A stretch of 64,000 nt of DNA from Liriodendron chinense. Lineage: Eukaryota > Streptophyta > Magnoliopsida > Magnoliales > Magnoliaceae. The stretch covers positions 6,363,356-6,427,355 of the forward strand of contig ML058408.1 of assembly GCA_003013855.2 (NCBI GenBank), read 5' to 3'. How positions within the stretch are numbered: position 1 is the first letter of the stretch; every line of letters starts with the position of its first letter. Under the pieces are notes generated by a model. The model had not been told where the DNA came from, made no database searches, and worked only from the letters and a program-made list of their open reading frames with translations. The translations under genes were made by a program, and so were the position numbers. Shown piece after piece: positions 21,414-32,351 of this stretch.

Positions 21414-22797
21414 TGTTCGCTCGCCTCAAGTGTAAGGCTGCGATGTAGTAATAAATCTCGGTAAGACCGAGGTCGATCCACAGGGAAAGAGTAACAGCTT
21501 CCTAATTACTCCAGCAACTCAGTTTAATAGAGTAATTTTCAAATTCAATGGGATGTTTAATTAAAACAATAACTTAATGAAAAATCAGAGATATAATGTA
21601 CTAAGGCTTTCAAGGATCCACTTGTAGCAATCCTATGTCAATTCAGTCAATCCAAGTAGAGAACACAACTAGATTTGAAGTCCTATCTCTTATCTAGTTG
21701 GAAAATAAAGCATTCACACACATTCATCCAATTCAAGTTGAACTTCCAAGTTCAAGTCCATTCAATCAATGTAGAATTCAAATTCATAGCCTGCGGAGTA
21801 ACAGCCATGCCTATGGACTATGGCCTGCTCAAGGATTACTATAATTCGAATCTAAACAAGCAACCTGTGGTAATCTCAGAGAATTAAAAGGAATTCATGT
21901 CCGGAGCACATAAACTCAGATAAGACATCTCAAACTACCACCTATTGGACTGAAACATAAGAAAAATCAACTTTGAATTGAAAAATACTTAAATCAAACT
22001 GAAATTAACATAGAACTGGCTACAAGCTTCACCTCTCAGCCTTAGCTGAGAGGTTTTAGCCGAGCATAGTCATGCTACAACTAAAAACTCAAAAATAAAG
22101 CATAAAACTAGAAAAACCCGAAAATAGATGTTGCAGACGCCCCACAGTCGCCTTCAGCCTCCAAACTCACGTTCCTTCTCTTCTCTGATACCTTAGGGAG
22201 AGCCCCTAGGTGGCCTTTTATAGCAACAATCCTCCCTTGCGTCGGATTCTGCGAAATCCTACGCCTTGCGCAGCAATTTTCGGAGTCCAGAATTAGAAAG
22301 GATTCTTCTTACGCAGAGCCGACCGGTCGGCTGATTTTCCATTCATTCCAGCGTGCATGCCCGACCGGTCATGACCGGTCGGGCTCTTTTTGCCTTGATC
22401 CAGTATACATGGCCGACCGGTCGTGACCGGCCGGCCTATCTTCAACTTGCGAAGCCTTCATACAGTGTTCATGGCCGATCGGTCACGACCGGTCGGCCTC
22501 TCTTCTACTTGATTCCTTTGATGTGGCTGACCGGTCGTCCGACCGGTCAGCCTTATATTTCTTCATCTTTTTTCTTCTTTTCTTCATTCTCTTTCCTCTC
22601 TCTTTCTTCTTCTTTCCTTGGTCCATCTTAGGACTTCATCCAATGTCTTCAAATATAATCTTTTGGCTCCAATTTGATGAAATCCACTCTTATCTCTACA
22701 ATCACAAAACACATGTTAGGTGGGCCTTTAAACCATGAAAATCATGCCAATTATGTAGTGTAATGGGTAATGCAATGTATGAATTGGAGGTTCAACA
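21414..22797 (-). repeat. LTR1 of array D (3' LTR of the downstream copy, 1384 bp)
   Basis: On the minus strand it starts TGTTGAACC (22797) and ends GCGAACA (21414). A TATAAAAG at 22222-22215 (minus) marks the promoter. Five palindromes lie at 22318-22552. Differences seen against LTR3: C/T at 22431, T/G at 22469, T/C at 22479, inverted GTCC at 22537-22540, one extra T at 22568-22573 and T/C at 22768. Confidence 0.93.
22318..22552. repeat. GACCGGTC palindrome cluster in LTR1
   Basis: Five palindromes: 22318-22331 (single core GCCGACCGGTCGGC), 22360-22383, 22411-22436, 22473-22498 and 22525-22552 (each with two GACCGGTC cores or a one-base variant). Start-to-start spacing is 42-62 bases. They lie about 100-330 bases upstream of the TATA box on the transcribed (minus) strand. 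The same set occurs at 30526-30760 and 38734-38968. Confidence 0.92.
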
Positions 22798-23924
22798 CAC
22801 CGCCCAACCAGCTTTTTGCTAGTCCCGAGCAAAATATGCGTGAAACAATTTCAAACCTCCAAATCCAACTCTCTTCCAGAAATCATGTTTCTATCCATTC
22901 CAAGATGTATAAGTGTAAAATTTGGAAAAATTAGGTGTTAGAAGCTGAACCTTGGACTCTCAAGACATAATAAGTGTCTACATGAAATTCCTGCTGATTG
23001 ATTGATAAATAGAAGAACTCGAACAAATTCAACCTAGTGTGCATAGTGAAAGTTCATCTCATGAGTTTCTGGGATCATCTTCTTCATAGATTAAGTAAAC
23101 CAAGAATTTTAAGGTGCACAGAGCAACAACAAGCCTACGACAGGAATTTGCCTTACCGTCCTTCCGACGGCTTTCACACTACGTCCCATTTCCGGCTTTG
23201 GTTACGGTTTGACCATCCCCCGGTTGGTAATAGGTAGCCCTTTTCGGAATTTTCCACCATTTTTCTTTCCTTCCCGATTTCATCCTTTCTTTCCTTTTTC
23301 TTTTATCTTAGATAGGATTTTTAGAAATCCATATCTTTCATTATTTTCCCATGGACAAGGATGGACAAAATACCCCGGCTTGGCTGCTCAACACCTCTAA
23401 ACCAAAGTCTAGCTAATCCACAAATCACATAAACCTGTCACTCATGAAAATCGTGTAATGTGAACTTGGTGTAAAGGTGTTCAAATTTTCTATTAATCTC
23501 AACAATAGGGGAATTAACATATAAAACCATTATGTTGGAAGAAATTCAAGACTACAACATCACACACTTCGTTTCTCCTCCTCTTCTACTCATAGCCTCT
23601 CAAATGTATAGAAACAAAATTTTCTAAAAGAGTTTTGAGATGTTAGAAAATTCGAAAAAAATTTGTGCATATGAAGCTCGAAATGTTGCAATATGCTAGA
23701 TGAGGGATCTCATCTCACCCCCCAACCAAATCTTGCATTGTCCTCAATGTAAAAAGATAGTTAGTTAGCATGAACATGAGAACAATGGTAAAATATGAGA
23801 GAGTGAGAATCAATAGTACCTGAGAGAGCGATCATGGAGGTCTGCAATTCCAACAACTAAATCCTACCAAAACAGTAAAACAAAACTAAACCTACCTATG
23901 CTATACCTCCATCAGACTAGGAGA
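22798..23924 (-). mobile_element. 3' UTR of D copy 1
   Basis: The polypurine tract GGTTGGGCGGTG (22809-22798, minus) adjoins LTR1. No frame above about 70 codons is supported; no envelope gene is visible. The same is seen at 31006-32132. Confidence 0.75.
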
Positions 23925-24143
23925 TCAATCATCCTGATAGACAGGATCATTCAGGGAGATGGACATGTCCTCTGAATCAAATTTCTCAACAAATGGTTTA
24001 AGGCGTTGTCCATTAACTTTGAAACAGTCACCATTTGCTGCATTCTCAATCTCAACAGCCCCATGAGGAAAAACTTCTTTAACAATATATGGGCCGGTCC
24101 ATCGAGATCGTAATTTTTCCGGAAAAAAGATGAAGTCGGGCAT
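23925..24143 (-). pseudogene. Integrase C-terminal tail of D copy 1, out of frame
   Basis: A 72-codon frame continues the integrase C-terminus (KLRSRWTGPYIVKEVFPHGA, then KVNGQRLKPF) but in a different frame from the main pol. The break is a run of six T on the coding strand (AAAAAA at 24123-24128 plus strand) before CCGG, one more than the reading frame needs. The identical break is in copy 2. Confidence 0.8.
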
Positions 24144-27100
24144 TATACAAGAGCACTTTCTGTCCTTCGTGGAAAGATTTCCTTAAAATGTGCTTGTCAT
24201 GAAAGGCCTTCATCTTGCTCTTGTAAATTCTCGAATTCTCATATGCATCGTTCTGGATCTCATCAAGCTCATTTAATTGAAGTTTGCGAAGCGAGCTAGC
24301 CTTGTCAATGTCAAAATTTAGAGCCCGAATTGCCCAATAGGCTTTGTGTTCTATTTCCACAGGCAAATGGCAAGCTTTCCCATAGACAAGTCTATAAGGG
24401 GACATTCCAATGGGTGTCTTGTAGGCAGTACGGTGAGCCCAAAGTGCATCATCTAATCGTAGGGATCAATCCTTGCGATCCGGTCTCACCGTCTTTTCCA
24501 AAATCTGTTTGATTTCCCTATTGGAGATTTCAGCTTGCCCACTTGTTTGTGGGTGGTATGGGGTACTCACTTTGTGCCTAATACCATATTTCTTCATCAA
24601 AGTTTCAAAAGGTCTATTGCAAAAGTGAGAACCACCATCACTAATAATGGCTCGAGGCGTCCCAAATCTAGAAAGTATGTTTTCTTTGAGAAACTTGAGA
24701 ACCGTACGATGATCGTTGGTTCTACATGGGATAGCCTCTATCCATTTAGACACATAGTCTACGGCCAACAGAATATAGACATGTCCAAAAGATGAGGGGA
24801 ATGGTCCCATGAAATCGATGCCCCAACAGTCAAAGACTTCAAGATGTTGAATTGGGGTGAGGGGCATCATATTTCGACGGGATAATCCTCCTAACTTCTG
24901 GCAGCGCTCGCAAGCTTTGCAAAATTCGTGGGTGTCCTTAAATAACGTGGGCCAATAAAAACCACACTGCAGAATTTTGGCAATTGTTTTCTTGGCTGAA
25001 AAATGACCCCCACATGCTTGATCATGACAAAAGGAGATGACTGAATTGTATTCATCATCGGGGACGCATCTCCTTATAATTTGGTTTGGGCAATATTTAA
25101 ACAATAGAGGTTCATCCCAGAAAAATCTGCGCACTTCCCTTAGAAATTTACGTTTGTCTTGCGCAGTCCAATTAGTCGGCATTGCACCTGTAGAAAGATA
25201 ATTGGCTATATCAGCGTACCATGGTGGATGCATAGCAACAAAGAGTTGCTCATCAGGGAATGAGTCCTCAATAGGTGTCTCGTCAATGGAATTTGGTAGG
25301 ACTAGGCGAGATAGATGATCCGCCACTACATTTTCTACCCCCTTCTTATCTTTGATCTCCAGGTCGAATTCTTGAAGGAGTAGGATCCATCTTAGCAAAC
25401 GGGGCTTAGTATCCTTCTTAGAAAGAAGGTATTTCAGCGCCGCATGATCCGTATAAACAATAACTTTGGATCCTATTAAGTATGGCCTGAATTTGTCCAA
25501 GGCAAAGATGACAGCTAGGAGCTCTTTCTCCGTAGTTGAATAATTAACTTGGGCAGGATTCAAGGTCCTACTTGCGTAGTAGATGACATGGGGCTTTTTA
25601 TCTTTCTTTTGGCCTAACACCGCCCCAATAGCAAAATCGCTCGCATCGCACATCAACTCAAAAGGAGTGGACCAATCTGGTGGTTGCATGATAGGAGCGG
25701 ATGTTAACATGTCTTTTAGCTTTGAAAAAGCTAATTGACATTCGGCACTCCACTCAAATTGGTTCTCCTTTTGTAGAAGGTTGCATAAAGGCCTTGAGAT
25801 GTGACTAAAGTCCTTTATAAACCTTCGATAGAAGCCGGCGTGTCCAAGGAAGGACCGCACATCACGTATGCTTTTGGGTGGTGGTAGATTGGAAATTATG
25901 TCAATTTTCGCCCGGTCTACCTCTATTCCATTGGACGAGATGATGTGTCCAAGGACTATTCCTCTTTGTACCATAAAATGGCATTTTTCCCAGTTTAATA
26001 CAAGTTGTTTTTCCTCACACCTCATCAAGACCAACTTCAAGTGCTCGAGACACTCATCAAATGTACTACCAAAAACGGAGAAATCATCCATGAACACCTC
26101 AAGAAACTCACCCACCATGTCTGAGAAAATACTCAACATGCATCGTTGGAATGTGGCGGGTGCATTACATAACCCGAATGGCATCCTTCGGTAAGCGAAG
26201 GTACCAAACGGGCATGTAAATGTGGTTTTCTCTTGGTCTTCCGGAGCTATCTCGATTTGGTTGTATCCGGAATAGCCATCTAGGAAGCAATAATAGGGAT
26301 GGCCTGCCAACCTCTCCAAGATTTGATCCATAAATGGGAGAGGGAAGTGGTCTTTCCTAGTAACCGTGTTGAGCTTCCTATAATCAATGCACATACGCCA
26401 ACCGGTAGTCACCCTAGTCGGTATAAGCTCGTTGTTGGTGTTTTCGATGATGGTAATACCGGATTTCTTGGGGACAACTTGGGTGGGGCTCACCCATTGG
26501 CTATCTGAGATGGGGTAGATGATACCCACATCTAATAGCTTTAACACCTCGGCTTTGACAACCTCCATCATGTTTGGATTTAGCCTTCTTTGAGGTTGTC
26601 TAGATGTTTTTGCATTTTCCTCAAGGTGTATACGGTGAGTGCAAACCGAAGGATCTATCCCTTTGAGATCCGCTATTGTCCAACCTATGGCTTCCCGATG
26701 TTCTTTGAGTAGCTCAATTAACTTGAGCTCTTGGTCTTTCTCTAGGTGGGAGGCAATGACAACTGGGAACGTTTCCTCTTGACCCAAATATACGTATTTA
26801 AGCTCTGATGGCAGCGGTTTGAGGTCAAGCTTTGGTGGTTTGATGTTAGACGGTAGAGGCCTTGATATGGTTGGTGGCAATTTTTCAAAGTAGTGCCTCC
26901 ACCGGCTAGTATCAACTACCGGTCTTTCTGTATTTAATGCCTGCACAATCTTACTACTGATGGGATCTTCGGAATCCATGATATGTGCTAAGCATGTCTC
27001 CAAGCTTTCTAGTGGTTCAAGTTGGAGGAGTTCTTCTTCTTCAAAAATTTCGAGCATGTTCACATCGAAGAACTCATCATCATCGACATCCCTATGTCTT

Positions 27101-29373
27101 TTGCCCAAATGAAACACATTTACCTCTAATGTCATGTTTCCAAAAGATATTTGCATCACCCCATTCCGGCAATTGATGATTGCGTTTGATGTGGCAAGGA
27201 ATGGGCGGCCTAATATCACCGGTATTTGGGTGCTAACATCCGAAACCGGTTGTGTGTCCAAGACTATAAAATCTACCGGGTAGTAGAATTTGTCAACTTG
27301 GACTAGAACATCCTCAACTATCCCCCTTGGTACACGGATAGATCTATCAGCGAGTTGCAATGTAGTTTTGGTGGGTTTTAATTCACCAAGGCCCAATTGC
27401 TCATATACCGAGTATGGGATCAAGTTTACGCTCGCCCCCAAGTCTAACAAGGCACGTTCAATCCGGTAGTCTCCAATGATACATGAGACTGTGGGACTAC
27501 CGGGATCTTTGAATTTTGGGGGAGTCTTTTGAGTGAGGATGGCACTAACTTGCTCAGTTAAGAAGGCCTTTTGCTGCACATTATATTTGCGTTTTGTTGT
27601 GCATAGGTCTTTTAGAAACTTGGCATAAGAGGGAATTTGTTTGATGGCATCAAGCAAAGGGATATTGATCTTGACTTGTCTGAAAATCTCTAGAATATCT
27701 TGAGAATTTGGGAGAGATTTTGGGGCAACCAATCTCGATGGGAATGGTGCTGTGGGCTGGTAAATGCGTTCCGGTTGTTGTGGGGCTAAGTTAGATCCAT
27801 TTTCATCCTCAGAACTTACCGGATCATTAGGCTCATCGGCCTTCACCGGAATAGTTTTATCAATTTGTTTACCACTTCTAAGGGTGGTAATGGATTTAGC
27901 TTGCTGCATGTTTTGGTTGGAAAGATTAGGGATGCTTACTTCATGTACTTGCTTAGGATTGGGCTGAGGTTGGGCCGGAAAGGTCCCTTCCCTAGCATTC
28001 AAGCGTCCCTTAATCTCATCAACCGAGACTTTCAGCTCTTGGAACAATTGCTGATTTGATTCATTTATTTGCGCTTGCCCTTGCATAAACGCTCTCAAGG
28101 TATCCTCCAATGAGAATTGAGGTGGGGCCACATTTTGCATGGGTGGCCCTCTTTGGGAGTTGGTAGGATTGCCCGTTGGGGCATTCTTCCAACTGAAATT
28201 CGGGTGGTTCTTCCAACTCTCATTGTATGTATTACCTACCGGTCCATTGAAGGGACGTTGATAACCATATGTGGCATTGGCTGTCTCTTGCAGCACTTCC
28301 TTAAATGCAGGAATTGTGGGACAATCTTGCGTAACGTGTAAGTCGGTGAGACAAATCCCACATGTGGTTTCAACAGCTTCCTTGGACTTTGAAACTCCAT
28401 TTTTGCTAAGTTCCATGGCCTCAACCTTCCGTGTGAGGTTGGCTATCCTTGCATTTACGTCGTCTTCCTCTTTAAGGACATAAATCCCTCCTTTCTCTTG
28501 AGTAGGCTTGGGGTTCTTGGGTTTATCCGAGGTATCCCAAGATTGGGCGTTTTCAGCCAACATGTCCAAGTAACTCCAAGCATCATCTGGATTTTTACTC
28601 ATAAACTCGCCATTGCACATCATTTCCACAAATTGGCGCATATTAGAACTTAATCCATCATTGAAAAAATTTATAATTCGCCAACTCTCATAGCCATGAT
28701 GTGGGCAAGCAAGCAGGAGTTCCTTAAATCTTTCCCAACATTGAAAGAATGATTCACCCTCTTTAGCTGAGAAATTCATTATGGCCCTTCGAAGAGTGTT
28801 TGTTTTATGAGCCGGGAAGAACTTTTTCAAGAATTCCCGGTTCATCTCAACCCATGACCCAATCGAATATGGTCTAAGAGAGTGAAGCCAATCTTTGGCT
28901 CTTTCTTTCAAAGTGAAGGGAAAAAGTTTAAGTCTGATTGTATCCCCAGAAACATTGGGATAATGCAAGGTGGCCAACACTTCTTCGAATTCTTGCAAGT
29001 GTAAGTATGGGCGGTCAGAGTCTAGCCCATGGAATTTAGGTAAAAGTTGGATTACTCCCGGTTTTATGTCAAGGGTCCCACCGTTAGCTGGTAGAACTAT
29101 GCAAGAAGGTGTAATTGTACAAGCAGGTTGTAGGTAATCCCGTAGTGATCTCATTGGAGGAACGTTATGTACCTCATTCTCTCCTACTCCTTCCTGATTT
29201 TCGTTTGTGGTTGGAGTAGGGGGGGAAGGATTCCTTAAGGGTGTTTGATCCATACTCCCCAAACTTTCACAATGCTCTTGATAATTCCGGACTCGTCTAT
29301 GGACTGACAAAGGTCCAACTAAACCACCTTCAGATTGGAGACGATTTGAATGGTTACGTTCCCAACGGGACAT
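24144..29373 (-). pseudogene. gag-pol: gag-pol of D copy 1, one premature stop
   Basis: A single long frame (29373-24466, 1635 codons) encodes Gag (about residues 75-280), a CCHC zinc knuckle CGICLTDLHVTQDC (338-351), protease with DLGAS (644-648), RT with FMDD (1094-1097), RNase H (CDAS 1242-1245, TDHAAL, ADHLSR), integrase H2C2 and the core residues in WGIDFMGPF, IISDGGSHF and GQAEISNREI. It then meets TGA at 24468-24466 where copy 2 has TGG: a single C-to-T change on the plus strand at 24466. The rest of the integrase stays open to 24079 in the same frame. Apart from this base I found no difference from copy 2 in the translated part. The polyprotein would package RNA, copy it and integrate the DNA; the truncation removes the integrase C-terminus. 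Confidence 0.93.
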
Positions 29374-29597
29374 AAACCACTCAACCAGAAACTGAAACTA
29401 ATCCTATTCTAGAAAACTAAAATCTGAAACTGAAAGAAAATTCTGCAGGAGCTAAGTTAGAAGGGTATCACCTGATGTGCTTGAACTAGAGAAAAATTCC
29501 TATAAAACAGAAAAACTTGTTAGTTCTAAGAAAATCAGAAAAACTATCCACTGCTACTTTTACAGCCACTGAAATTATTTGGAAATCGTTATCTATT

Positions 29598-29615
29598 TCC
29601 CCGGCAACGGCGCCA
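29598..29615 (-). other. Primer-binding site of D copy 1 (tRNA-Asp type)
   Basis: The minus strand reads TGGCGCCGTTGCCGGGGA, six bases after LTR2. Its complement, TCCCCGGCAACGGCGCCA, matches the 3' end of plant tRNA-Asp plus CCA as I know it. Confidence 0.88.
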
Positions 29616-29621
29616 AAAACT

Positions 29622-31005
29622 TGTTCGCTCGCCTCAAGTGTAAGGCTGCGATGTAGTAATAAATCTCGGTAAGACCGAGGTCGATCCACAGGGAAAGAGT
29701 AACAGCTTCCTAATTACTCCAGCAACTCAGTTTAATAGAGTAATTTTCAAATTCAATGGGATGTTTAATTAAAACAATAACTAAATGAAAAATCAGAGAT
29801 ATAATGTACTAAGGCTTTCAAGGATCCACTTGTAGCAATCCTATGTCAATTCAGTCAATCCAAGTAGAGAACACAACTAGATTTGAAGTCCTATCTCTTA
29901 TCTAGTTGGAAAATAAAGCATTCACACACATTCATCCAATTCAAGTTGAACTTCCAAGTTCAAGTCCATTCAATCAATGTAGAATTCAAATTCATAGCCT
30001 GCGGAGTAACAGCCATGCCTATGGACTATGGCCTGCTCAAGGATTACTATAATTCGAATCTAAACAAGCAACCTGTGGTAATCTCAGAGAATTAAAAGGA
30101 ATTCATGTCCGGAGCACATAAACTCAGATAAGACATCTCAAACTACCACCTATTGGACTGAAACATAAGAAAAATCAACTTTGAATTGAAAAATACTTAA
30201 ATCAAACTGAAATTAACATAGAACTGGCTACAAGCTTCACCTCTCAGCCTTAGCTGAGAGGTTTTAGCCGAGCATAGTCATGCTACAACTAAAAACTCAA
30301 AAATAAAGCATAAAACTAGAAAAACCCGAAAATAGATGTTGCAGACGCCCCACAGTCGCCTTCAGCCTCCAAACTCACGTTCCTTCTCTTCTCTGATACC
30401 TTAGGGAGAGCCCCTAGGTGGCCTTTTATAGCAACAATCCTCCCTTGCGTCGGATTCTGCGAAATCCTACGCCTTGCGCAGCAATTTTCGGAGTCCAGAA
30501 TTAGAAAGGATTCTTCTTACGCAGAGCCGACCGGTCGGCTGATTTTCCATTCATTCCAGCGTGCATGCCCGACCGGTCATGACCGGTCGGGCTCTTTTTG
30601 CCTTGATCCAGTATACATGGCCGACCGGTCGTGACCGGTCGGCCTATCTTCAACTTGCGAAGCCTTCATACAGTGTTCATGGCCGATCGGTCACGACCGG
30701 TCGGCCTCTCTTCTACTTGATTCCTTTGATGTGGCTGACCGGTCGTCCGACCGGTCAGCCTTATATTTCTTCATCTTTTTTCTTCTTTTCTTCATTCTCT
30801 TTCCTCTCTCTTTCTTCTTCTTTCCTTGGTCCATCTTAGGACTTCATCCAATGTCTTCAAATATAATCTTTTGGCTCCAATTTGATGAAATCCACTCTTA
30901 TCTCTACAATCACAAAACACATGTTAGGTGGGCCTTTAAACCATGAAAATCATGCCAATTATGTAGTGTAATGGGTAATGCAATGTATGAATTGGAGGTT
31001 CAACA
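29622..31005 (-). repeat. LTR2 of array D (shared middle LTR, 1384 bp)
   Basis: It serves as 5' LTR of copy 1 and 3' LTR of copy 2. From 30677 rightward it carries the LTR1 variants (T at 30677, T at 30687, GTCC centre at 30745-30748, six T, T at 30976). At 30639 it carries T, as LTR3 does and LTR1 does not. It has a private A near 29783 (AACTAAATG; LTR1 and LTR3 have AACTTAATG). Confidence 0.93.
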
Positions 31006-32132
31006 CACCGCCCAACCAGCTTTTTGCTAGTCCCGAGCAAAATATGCGTGAAACAATTTCAAACCTCCAAATCCAACTCTCTTCCAGAAATCATGTTTCT
31101 ATCCATTCCAAGATGTATAAGTGTAAAATTTGGAAAAATTAGGTGTTAGAAGCTGAACCTTGGACTCTCAAGACATAATAAGTGTCTACATGAAATTCCT
31201 GCTGATTGATTGATAAATAGAAGAACTCGAACAAATTCAACCTAGTGTGCATAGTGAAAGTTCATCTCATGAGTTTCTGGGATCATCTTCTTCATAGATT
31301 AAGTAAACCAAGAATTTTAAGGTGCACAGAGCAACAACAAGCCTACGACAGGAATTTGCCTTACCGTCCTTCCGACGGCTTTCACACTACGTCCCATTTC
31401 CGGCTTTGGTTACGGTTTGACCATCCCCCGGTTGGTAATAGGTAGCCCTTTTCGGAATTTTCCACCATTTTTCTTTCCTTCCCGATTTCATCCTTTCTTT
31501 CCTTTTTCTTTTATCTTAGATAGGATTTTTAGAAATCCATATCTTTCATTATTTTCCCATGGACAAGGATGGACAAAATACCCCGGCTTGGCTGCTCAAC
31601 ACCTCTAAACCAAAGTCTAGCTAATCCACAAATCACATAAACCTGTCACTCATGAAAATCGTGTAATGTGAACTTGGTGTAAAGGTGTTCAAATTTTCTA
31701 TTAATCTCAACAATAGGGGAATTAACATATAAAACCATTATGTTGGAAGAAATTCAAGACTACAACATCACACACTTCGTTTCTCCTCCTCTTCTACTCA
31801 TAGCCTCTCAAATGTATAGAAACAAAATTTTCTAAAAGAGTTTTGAGATGTTAGAAAATTCGAAAAAAATTTGTGCATATGAAGCTCGAAATGTTGCAAT
31901 ATGCTAGATGAGGGATCTCATCTCACCCCCCAACCAAATCTTGCATTGTCCTCAATGTAAAAAGATAGTTAGTTAGCATGAACATGAGAACAATGGTAAA
32001 ATATGAGAGAGTGAGAATCAATAGTACCTGAGAGAGCGATCATGGAGGTCTGCAATTCCAACAACTAAATCCTACCAAAACAGTAAAACAAAACTAAACC
32101 TACCTATGCTATACCTCCATCAGACTAGGAGA
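31006..32132 (-). mobile_element. 3' UTR of D copy 2
   Basis: This reads the same as 22798-23924. The polypurine tract adjoins LTR2 at 31006-31017. No supported gene. Confidence 0.75.
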
Positions 32133-32351
32133 TCAATCATCCTGATAGACAGGATCATTCAGGGAGATGGACATGTCCTCTGAATCAAATTTCTCAACAA
32201 ATGGTTTAAGGCGTTGTCCATTAACTTTGAAACAGTCACCATTTGCTGCATTCTCAATCTCAACAGCCCCATGAGGAAAAACTTCTTTAACAATATATGG
32301 GCCGGTCCATCGAGATCGTAATTTTTCCGGAAAAAAGATGAAGTCGGGCAT
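32133..32351 (-). pseudogene. Integrase C-terminal tail of D copy 2, out of frame
   Basis: The same 72-codon tail as in copy 1 is separated from pol by the same one-base insertion in the T run. Because both copies share it, it arose before the tandem duplication. Confidence 0.8.

Noticed and set aside
22798..23924. Envelope-like gene expected in Athila
   Set aside because: No frame above about 70 codons and no membrane segment pattern in either copy.
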